DNA from: Zoogloeaceae bacterium
GTDB lineage: Bacteria > Pseudomonadota > Gammaproteobacteria > Burkholderiales > Rhodocyclaceae
Assembly (NCBI GenBank): GCA_031267345.1
Contig: JAIRZG010000175.1
Coordinates: 1-10,143 of the forward strand
Direction of reading: 5' to 3'
DNA length: 10,143 nt
Made by a program: the position numbers and the translations under genes
Notes under the pieces: model-generated
What the model was told of the DNA's origin: nothing
Databases searched by the model: none
The model's input: the letters and a program-made list of their open reading frames with translations, nothing else
Shown: positions 5,029 through 10,143 of the stretch, in pieces
How the letters are laid out: every line of letters starts with the position of its first letter
Numbering within the stretch: the stretch's first letter is position 1

Positions 5029-6439
5029 CATTCGCGGCGCGTTGAATCTGCCTTTCGCCGAGCAGATCGCCTTCTTCGAGAAAAAGCTCTCGAAGGGGTC
5101 GCAAAGTTGGAATCTGCTCGCCGACGGCACGCCGATCGAAGGGGCGATGCATGACACCGCCTTCATCGTCGCCGGGGTGACGAAAGCCGATCTGCTCGCC
5201 GATCTGCGCGCAGCGGTCGAAAAGGCCATCAAAAAAGGAACTGGCCTCACAGAATTCCGCAGGGATTTCAAGCAGATCGTCACCGACCACGGCTGGCACG
5301 GCTGGACGGGGGAAGGGACGAAGGCCGGGGAGGCCTGGCGAACAAGGGTGATCTGGGAAACCAACCTCGCCACCAGCTACGCCGCCGGACGGCACGCGCA
5401 GTTGACCGACCCGGAACTCCTCGCGCGGCGTCCGTACTGGAAGTATGTGCATAACGAAAGCGTCCTCAACCCCCGCCCGCAGCATCTGGCCTGGGATGGG
5501 CTGGTGCTCCATCACGATGACGATTTCTGGAAGAGCCACTACCCGCCTAACGGCTGGGGCTGCCAGTGCCGCGTGGCGGCCGTCAAGGGGCCGGGCGAAG
5601 GCGACAAGACCGAGCCGCCCGCAGGGTGGAACAAGCCCGACGAAAAGGGGAGATTGCCCGGCGTCGACCGCGGCTGGAACTACGCGCCGGGGGCAAGCGT
5701 GGCGGAAGATTTGCGAAGGATCGTGGAAGAGAAGGCGGCCAAGCTGCCGCCGGATCTGGGCGGCATGTTTGCACAGGCCGTCGACGACGCGGGCATCCCC
5801 CGCCGCCAACTTGCCGAAGACTGGCAAGGCCAGCGCCCTGGACTCTTCGACCTGCCGCCCGTGCAGGTGGTGGAGATGCCGGAAATGCCGGGGTTGACGC
5901 ATGAGGAAAGGATGGCGCGGGCGACAGAGGCTTTCAAGGCGCTGCGCGAATCCGGACTGCCGCTCTACAACGATGACAGCGGCTGGGTCTTCGGCCTGAA
6001 CCGGAAGAGCCAGAAGAAAATCGCGGACAACCTGGAGCAGACGGAGGCGTCTCTACAAGCGTCAATGGCGTTGCGGGAACTGGTGAAAAATGCCGTAGTC
6101 GCTGAGCGCCATCCGGATGCCCGGCATGAGAACGAGTTTGTTACGGCGATCTATCGAGCCTATGCGTCAGCGGCTATTGAAGGGCAGGTCTTTCGAGTGA
6201 AACTTACGGCGCAGCAGTTTGCACAAGGCAACGATGTCCGGAAGATTCTGCACGCGCTGGAAGCAATGGAAATAGAAAACGCCCCGCTGGGAACACTGCC
6301 GAACTCCTCCGGAAAGAAGGTGGGGACGGCTCAACCAACCACGGGACGTACGATCACTATAGCAGATTTGTTGAAAAGCGCAATTCGTAATGACGGAACG
6401 CCGTTTGAATATCCCGCCCGCAAAGGAAACGCAAGATGA
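5021..6439 (+). CDS. Phage minor head protein (Mu F / SPP1 gp7 family, gp30) with extra C-terminal domain
   Basis: The start at ATG 5021 (MPDIRGALNLPFAEQIAFF) has a GGGGAG about 8 bases upstream. Residues of about 60-186 form the head-morphogenesis domain, with the hallmarks TRVIWETNLATSYAAGRHAQL, YVHNESVLNPRPQHLAWDG, HYPPNGWGCQCRV. This minor capsid protein assembles with the portal and may enter the cell with DNA. After a linker, residues of about 305-473 form a second unit (LPLYNDDSGWVFGLNRKS..., ELVKNAVVAERHPD, IYRAYASAAIEGQVFRVKL). It resembles the polyvalent/toxin-associated domains (LPD3 or Barnase-EndoU-RelE-like nuclease neighbourhood) seen at the ends of F-type proteins; the exact family is uncertain. 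GC falls here: 72% in 5581-5640 against 48% in 6361-6420. The stop overlaps the next ATG. Confidence 0.88.
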   Translation: MPDIRGALNLPFAEQIAFFEKKLSKGSQSWNLLADGTPIEGAMHDTAFIVAGVTKADLLADLRAAVEKAIKKGTGLTEFRRDFKQIVTDHGWHGWTGEGTKAGEAWRTRVIWETNLATSYAAGRHAQLTDPELLARRPYWKYVHNESVLNPRPQHLAWDGLVLHHDDDFWKSHYPPNGWGCQCRVAAVKGPGEGDKTEPPAGWNKPDEKGRLPGVDRGWNYAPGASVAEDLRRIVEEKAAKLPPDLGGMFAQAVDDAGIPRRQLAEDWQGQRPGLFDLPPVQVVEMPEMPGLTHEERMARATEAFKALRESGLPLYNDDSGWVFGLNRKSQKKIADNLEQTEASLQASMALRELVKNAVVAERHPDARHENEFVTAIYRAYASAAIEGQVFRVKLTAQQFAQGNDVRKILHALEAMEIENAPLGTLPNSSGKKVGTAQPTTGRTITIADLLKSAIRNDGTPFEYPARKGNAR

Positions 6440-7059
6440 TGACCAACTCCTTTTCCCTTGCCATCGACGACAAAACCGTTCTCGGCGCGTTCTCCCGGAT
6501 CGCCGAGCGCTTCACCCCCGCCGGGATGCGCCTGACGATGGAGGCAATCGGCGAGGCGCTCGCCGAATCCACCCGGCGGCGTTTCCCGGCCGCCACCGGC
6601 CCGGACGGGTACCGCTGGAAGCCTCTGGCGACCGGCGCCGTTCTGGCGCGTTACCAGAGAATGATGGACGAATGGAGTGAGGAGAGGAAATACCACAGGA
6701 AAGACGGCAGCCTTAACAAACGCGGGTTGGCGCGGGGGGAGCAAACCCAGCGGGCTTCGCTAAGACCCCTGATCGATACCGGCGATCTTTCCCGCTCTAT
6801 CCGTTATCAGGTAAGCGACGGCGGCGCTTCCGTGCTCATCGGCACGAACCGGGAATACGCCGCGACGCACCAGTTCGGCGCGACCATCCGCCCGAAGACG
6901 AAAAAGGCGCTGGCGGTTCCCATCGAGGACGGGTCGCTGCGCCTCGTCAAGAAAGTCACCATTCCTGCCCGCCCATTCCTCGGCATGTCGGCAGATGATA
7001 AAGTCACGGTTCTCGATATTCTGCAACGCTTTCTGGAAGAAGAGTTGCCGGGGCGATGA
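6436..7059 (+). CDS. Phage virion morphogenesis protein (Mu G-like, Phage_tail_S family)
   Basis: The 207-residue product starts at ATG 6436 (overlapping the upstream TGA) or at the adjacent ATG 6439. Family features include the N-terminal helices (FSRIAERFTPAGMRLTMEAIGEALAES), TGPDGYRWKPLA, the LIDTGDLSRSIRYQV turn, VLIGTNREYAATHQFGA, and IPARPFLGMS close to the C-terminus. These are hallmarks of the Mu G / P2 S tail-completion and virion-morphogenesis family, which acts in finishing heads and joining tails. It follows F directly, as in Mu. It is the last gene of the plus-strand operon; the protease/scaffold and capsid genes expected next are not there. Confidence 0.9.
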   Translation: MMTNSFSLAIDDKTVLGAFSRIAERFTPAGMRLTMEAIGEALAESTRRRFPAATGPDGYRWKPLATGAVLARYQRMMDEWSEERKYHRKDGSLNKRGLARGEQTQRASLRPLIDTGDLSRSIRYQVSDGGASVLIGTNREYAATHQFGATIRPKTKKALAVPIEDGSLRLVKKVTIPARPFLGMSADDKVTVLDILQRFLEEELPGR

Positions 7060-7060
7060 T

Positions 7061-7127
7061 CGCATAGGGGCGGATACCATCCGCCCGCCCCTTCCGCAAA
7101 CGGGCGGCAGGTTGCCGCCCCTACGCG
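7061..7127. repeat. 67-bp inverted-repeat element, same family as the one in the portal gene
   Basis: The left end CGCATAGGGGCGG (7061-7073) and right end CCGCCCCTACGCG (7115-7127) form a 13-bp inverted repeat with one mismatch. The core 17-mer GGCGGATACCATCCGCC (7069-7085) is identical to 4572-4588 in the portal gene. The element lies just downstream of the G-like gene stop, between converging genes, at the point where phage synteny ends. Its hairpin could also act in transcription termination between the two operons, though no T-run was seen. Confidence 0.75.
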
Positions 7128-7139
7128 CGCTTGCCGATT

Positions 7140-7340
7140 TCAGGTTTTCCAGCACTGGGATGCCGGTTTCGGCATACTGGAATAAGGCAGTTTGAGAGCC
7201 TCCGGTTCGGAGAGTTTCACGATTCCGGCAAGATCGTGCTGAAGGCGCCGTATCTCGTCAAGCGTCCGTTGCGTCGTGACGGACGCGCTGTCAAGCTTGG
7301 TACGGACGCCCTCAAGGGTCTGTGTGTGATGATTAGGCAT
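7140..7340 (-). CDS. Small helical protein coupled to the SDH-type protease gene
   Basis: A 66-residue protein starts at the minus-strand ATG 7340-7338, preceded at 6 bases by a near-perfect AGGAGG, which is why I favour this start over the upstream in-frame one. The ATG lies inside the end of the protease gene (8-base overlap), so the two are likely co-translated. Residues of about 5-47 (QTLEGVRTKLDSASVTTQRTLDEIRRLQHDLAGIVKL) have a regular hydrophobic spacing suited to a helix or coiled coil. The C-terminus is Pro/Ser-rich with a single Cys. I do not recognise a family. By context it could be an adaptor, inhibitor or substrate of the protease; that is inference. Confidence 0.6.
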   Translation of the reverse strand: MPNHHTQTLEGVRTKLDSASVTTQRTLDEIRRLQHDLAGIVKLSEPEALKLPYSSMPKPASQCWKT

Positions 7341-8244
7341 GTATCCTCCTGGCGCCAAGCCGACTATGAATGAAATGCTGTGTACTTGTCTTGACGAGAA
7401 AGTAGTCCATGATCAGATTATAGTATTCCCTGATTGCTGAATTAAGCGTCTGATCGTAGGAAAAGTTGTTTATCTTGAGCTTGATTTCTTCGCTTTCGAG
7501 TTCTCTGATACTGATGCCGCGCCCATGCGAGTGCCATCTCTGCGGATTGCCCAGTATATTGGCGATTTCGCTGGCCCTTTCCCGCTTCTTCTCTTCCGTG
7601 ACGGCATGTGCGTTGGTTTCCGTTTGTTCCCAATCCTTGAATTTGTACTTTGGCAACCATTCCTTCAGAAGCTCTATCGCGTGATCTCTGGCCTGCTCGA
7701 CAAAAAACAGACGCGCCGGGTCAAACTTGCTGATCAGAAGGGACATTTCCGCGCGGGTCGAAACGCCTGTTGGGTCATTGTTGATCGTTTCCAATAGCTG
7801 ATTGTACTTCACCAGATAGCCGATACCGGGAACCATGTCTCCGCTTTCGCTGCTGATTTGCGGGTCGATAGGACCAAGGACAGAGTAGTAATCCATGTAT
7901 ATGTCATCGCCGGAAAGCACAAGCACAGTTCCAGCCGAATAAGCAAAATTCGGGATGACAAACACCACCTCCGTGTAATGACGCCGAAAAACGTTGTGAA
8001 TGCGCTCGACGATCTCAATGAATCCGCCATTTGTCTCAAGCACGACACACAGCCGACCAGTCCTGGTTTGGTTCTGGGCAACCAGACTTTCTACACACCG
8101 CCGGACATCATCGTCAACACCTATCAGCAAGGGGCTGCGAAGCAGGATCACTTCAGCGCCCAGCAATTCTCCAAGAGATGTATTCGCCTTGGAGAGTTGA
8201 GTTTCTATGATGTGATCGAGACTCAGGGTCATTTTCTTGCACAT
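7333..8244 (-). CDS. ClpP/SppA-fold serine protease, SDH_sah (serine dehydrogenase proteinase) type
   Basis: I start at minus-strand ATG 8244 (303 residues; ATG 8232 is also possible). An upstream in-frame start at 8394 would add 50 residues with no family character. The core matches the ClpP crotonase-like fold of SDH_sah proteins: LETNGGFIE (about residues 69-77), VVFVIPNFAYSAGTVLVLSGDDIYMD with the likely nucleophile Ser103 in YSAGT, and SVLGPIDPQI (121-130). A later RWHSHGRGISIRELE (236-250) corresponds to the conserved His-containing C-terminal motif. No signal peptide or TM helix is evident, so it is probably cytoplasmic. Substrates are unknown. GC is low in parts (37% in 7441-7500, 42% in 7621-7680), unlike the flanking phage genes. 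With the small downstream gene it forms a two-gene minus-strand operon. Confidence 0.8.
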   Translation of the reverse strand: MCKKMTLSLDHIIETQLSKANTSLGELLGAEVILLRSPLLIGVDDDVRRCVESLVAQNQTRTGRLCVVLETNGGFIEIVERIHNVFRRHYTEVVFVIPNFAYSAGTVLVLSGDDIYMDYYSVLGPIDPQISSESGDMVPGIGYLVKYNQLLETINNDPTGVSTRAEMSLLISKFDPARLFFVEQARDHAIELLKEWLPKYKFKDWEQTETNAHAVTEEKKRERASEIANILGNPQRWHSHGRGISIRELESEEIKLKINNFSYDQTLNSAIREYYNLIMDYFLVKTSTQHFIHSRLGARRIHA

Positions 8245-8289
8245 GCTCCACGATATGGCAAATGCGCCCAAGGGCGGGGCGCGGACAGC

Positions 8290-8318
8290 ATGGTATCCTT
8301 GGATACGGGATTTGTCGA
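8290..8318 (-). promoter_or_regulatory. Putative sigma70 promoter of the protease operon
   Basis: On the minus strand a -35 TCGACA (8318-8313, five of six to TTGACA) is followed after 17 bases by a -10 TACCAT (8295-8290, four of six to TATAAT). Transcription would start near 8283 and leave a leader of about 40 bases before ATG 8244. This also supports the shorter protease start over 8394. It is a pattern match only. Confidence 0.4.
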
Positions 8319-8780
8319 GGTTTTGCCTCACGCCGTTTTCCCTCAACCCTCCGAAACCCCTGTCCCAACATCTGCGCAACCTGCCGCCCGCCAACGGTTG
8401 GTCATGCGCCCCTGTGCGAGCAATCGCAGCCCGGATCGCGGGATCGTAGGGCAGGTTAGCCCGTAGGGCGTAACCCGCCGGGCGTCCGTCATGTCATGGA
8501 TCGGCGGGTTACGCTTCGCTAACCCGCTCTACGCTTGCTTCCGGGCTAACCAGCAATAACAGACGGGTAAGCTGGGCTTTACGGGTTCTGGCGTCAAATA
8601 GTAGGGAGGTAGTAGAAACCGGACGGTGGATATGAGGGTAAATGGGGCGTGAGGGCGCGTGGTTGCGGGAAAGTCGGGCGGGAGACAAAAATCTGATTTC
8701 CGGATGGTTTTGGGGGGGTTCTGCGGATTTATCAGGAGAAAATCGGGAGAAAATACCGACAGAAGCACGGAATTTCCCCT
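8319..8780. other. Stretch without a convincing gene, repeat-bearing
   Basis: No ORF here has a ribosome binding site together with protein-like composition. A minus-strand frame at 8529-8768 is Pro/Phe/Leu-rich and looks non-coding. The stretch holds a GGGTTAGCG-type palindromic repeat (8446-8532) and an 11-base near-perfect tandem duplication, TCAGGAGAAAA then TCGGGAGAAAA (8732-8753). Both flanking genes lie on the minus strand, so it is the space between the tail operon's end and the cargo operon's promoter. Confidence 0.6.
8446..8532. repeat. 87-bp imperfect palindromic repeat (GGGTTAGCG / GCGTAACCC type)
   Basis: The left arm runs from GTAGGGCAGGTTAGC (8446-8460) to GCGTAACCCGCCG (8468-8480). 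The right arm runs from CGGCGGGTTACGC (8502-8514) to GCTAACCCGCTCTAC (8518-8532). The arms are reverse complements except for two mismatches and a short unequal inner segment. This is a well-known style of dispersed repeat in beta- and gammaproteobacteria. A second fragment, GGGCTAACC, follows at 8543-8551. Confidence 0.75.
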
Positions 8781-8801
8781 GATTTAAACGAGCTTTAAAT
8801 C
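8781..8801. other. Perfect AT-rich palindrome overlapping the stop codon of the tail gene
   Basis: GATTTAAA (8781-8788) and TTTAAATC (8794-8801) form a perfect 8-bp inverted repeat around a 5-base loop. The TAA stop of the minus-strand gene (8797-8795) lies inside the right arm. The stem is all A/T apart from one G-C pair, so it is a poor intrinsic terminator. It could be a protein-binding site. Confidence 0.4.
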
Positions 8802-9301
8802 CGGTTCATAACGGCTTCGAGGTGGTCTTGCGCCACCTCTTCAATCAGCCGCTGATCGCTTGTCGGGAAGCCGACCAGCAGACGCGCGGGCAGACCGGGA
8901 TGTTTTACGCGCTTTCGGACGATGCCCATGAAGGCGAGCGCCTTTTTGTTTTTCGCGGCGATGATATGGGCAATTGACCCTTCCTGATGGAACTTTGCCG
9001 GATAGCCGTCGCCGTCGTCGAACCCCAGCCTGAGCGTATCACCCGTGACCTGGTAGTGGAAATTCGCCAGCATCCGGCCTGACCGGTTGAGCGGGCCGCC
9101 CTTGCGTTTTCCTTCCGGGTGTTTGAGTTTTGCCCAGGGCGTCCCATCCGGCGCTATGCCTTGACGATGACGCTCCCGATTGATCCGCAGCAACGTTTCG
9201 CCGAAGCTCCCCAGCATTTCCTGAGGCGATTCCAGTTCCTGGCGCAAGGCGTCCATAAGATGGCGCAGTCGGGCGCTGTCGAATGTGACGGTGTATTGCA
9301 T
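8795..9301 (-). CDS. Second phage virion morphogenesis protein (Phage_tail_S / Mu G-like paralogue)
   Basis: The 168-residue product starts at ATG 9301-9299, which shares one base with the stop of the upstream tape measure gene. It has the family pattern: an N-terminal helical part (LRHLMDALRQELESPQEMLGSFGETLL), GIAPDGTPWAKL, LNRSGRMLANFHYQV, a YPAKFHQEG segment in place of the more usual YAxxHQxG, and PARLLVGFPTSDQRL near the end. It is clearly diverged from the copy at 6436-7059 (shorter, lacking the central insertion). It presumably belongs to the tail module with the tape measure gene. Two members of one family in a single prophage suggest that one serves the head and one the tail, or that two phages have recombined. 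Confidence 0.85.
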   Translation of the reverse strand: MQYTVTFDSARLRHLMDALRQELESPQEMLGSFGETLLRINRERHRQGIAPDGTPWAKLKHPEGKRKGGPLNRSGRMLANFHYQVTGDTLRLGFDDGDGYPAKFHQEGSIAHIIAAKNKKALAFMGIVRKRVKHPGLPARLLVGFPTSDQRLIEEVAQDHLEAVMNRI

Positions 9302-10143
9302 CAGGGCGCTCCTGTCCGCACGTTGCCCGTATCCATCCGCACCGTGCCGCCGGACGCCTGCATAGTCTGGCTTTGCAGCAGTAGCCCCTTGTCGAGCGTG
9401 ACCTTGATGCCCGCATTAATGTCGACCGGACTGGGCGGAAGTTTTACCGGAGCCAGCAGCGGATCATCCTTGCCCTTGTTGAGGGCATCGGAAAGCCATG
9501 TGCCGAGGGATGCCTCTTTTCCGGTCATGGCGGTGACGCCCTTGTCAATCAGCGGATTGACGACGTAGGTTCCGATGCCGTACCCCACCGCGCCAGCGCC
9601 CGCTACGGCGGCTGCGGGAGCGCCCAACGCCGCCACGCCCGCTACTGCCCTTCCCGCCGTACCGACTGCCGCTTTGCCGATAGCGCCGCTGCCCATTGCC
9701 ATCGCCGCCAGACCTGCCGCGCCCGCCAGCGCGGTCAATGAAGTGGCGGCCAGAGACCCCGCGCCTACCAGCGTTTGATGATTTGCAGCCAGTTCGCTGA
9801 ACGCCTCCGCCGCCTTGCCGATGGTCGGCGTCAGGCTGTCCAGGCTGGATTTCTGCGCCATGTCCTTCATTTCGCCCGCCATCCTGAGCTTGTATCCGGT
9901 TGTTTCTTGCATCAACGCAAAATTGCTGTCCGCCGCGCCGCCGGAAGCCACGTCATTTTCCAATACCTGCCGCCGTACATCCTGCATGTAGCCCTGATTG
10001 TTCAACATGGCGATCAGCGCCATCATCGCCTGCTGATCCTGGATGATTTTACCGATGCCGGAACCTTGCGCGATGGCCGCCATGCTTTCCAGCGTCGCCC
10101 GTTTTTCGTCATCGTCCTTTGCGCCCGCCAGTTTCGTTTGCAG
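9301..10143 (-). CDS. Phage tail tape measure protein, C-terminal part (5' end outside window)
   Basis: The minus-strand frame is open from the right edge to TGA 9303-9301, about 280 residues. No stop precedes the ATG at 10083, and the in-frame upstream codons (LQTKLAGAKDDDEKRATLES) continue the protein, so the gene extends beyond the window. Features are GSGIGKIIQDQQAMMALIAML, SNFALMQETTGYKLRMAGEM and a long Ala/Gly-rich hydrophobic region (about 9530-9790) with membrane-helix character. These are typical of the C-terminal half of TP901-type tape measure proteins, which set tail length and sit in the tail lumen. Only the C-terminal part is visible, so completeness cannot be judged. Confidence 0.8.
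   Translation of the reverse strand: MQTKLAGAKDDDEKRATLESMAAIAQGSGIGKIIQDQQAMMALIAMLNNQGYMQDVRRQVLENDVASGGAADSNFALMQETTGYKLRMAGEMKDMAQKSSLDSLTPTIGKAAEAFSELAANHQTLVGAGSLAATSLTALAGAAGLAAMAMGSGAIGKAAVGTAGRAVAGVAALGAPAAAVAGAGAVGYGIGTYVVNPLIDKGVTAMTGKEASLGTWLSDALNKGKDDPLLAPVKLPPSPVDINAGIKVTLDKGLLLQSQTMQASGGTVRMDTGNVRTGAP

Noticed and set aside
8245..8394. A 50-residue N-terminal extension of the SDH-type protease from ATG 8394
   Set aside because: The extension has no family resemblance, and the best promoter-like sequence (8318-8290) lies within it, so a start at 8244 or 8232 is more likely.
8529..8768. A 79-residue minus-strand ORF
   Set aside because: It is rich in Pro, Phe and Leu without a domain-like pattern, has no evident ribosome binding site, and its end lies in a palindromic repeat.

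Overview
The window is a rearranged, partly decayed Mu-like (transposable, Mu-type head) prophage. The host is probably a GC-rich proteobacterium. A betaproteobacterium fits best, judging from the gene content and the many short palindromic repeats of types I associate with that group; this host call is inference.

Positions 1-7059 hold a left-to-right operon in the order of the Mu late/head region. It begins with the end of an Rz1-like lysis gene, then a 45-residue membrane protein, then a DUF2730 (Mu gp25-like) gene broken by an in-frame TAG. After these come a gp26-like small protein, the small terminase subunit (DUF3486, gp27), and a large terminase (gp28) split by a deletion/frameshift. 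The operon ends with the portal (DUF935, gp29), a small zinc-ribbon protein, the minor head protein (Mu F/SPP1 gp7 domain, gp30) with an extra C-terminal domain, and a virion-morphogenesis protein (Mu G-like). Most neighbours overlap by a few bases, as in a translationally coupled operon.

At about 7060 the phage gene order stops. The protease/scaffold and major capsid genes expected next in Mu are absent. In their place, on the minus strand and with clearly lower GC, sits a two-gene cargo module (7140-8244): a ClpP/SppA-fold protease of the SDH_sah type and a 66-residue helical protein whose start overlaps the protease gene's end. A plausible sigma70 promoter lies just upstream. A repeat-bearing stretch without a convincing gene follows (about 8319-8780). 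The window closes with two minus-strand phage genes: a second virion-morphogenesis paralogue and the C-terminal part of a tail tape measure protein that runs off the right edge.

At least six short palindromic or tandem repeats lie inside this phage DNA. Two are read through in frame within coding genes (large terminase, portal) and one forms the C-terminus of the lysis protein. One 17-base core occurs in two places (4572-4588 and 7069-7085), which marks a dispersed family. Together with the amber codon, the terminase deletion, the missing capsid genes and the strand switch, this suggests a prophage no longer able to package DNA, carrying a cargo module of unknown function.
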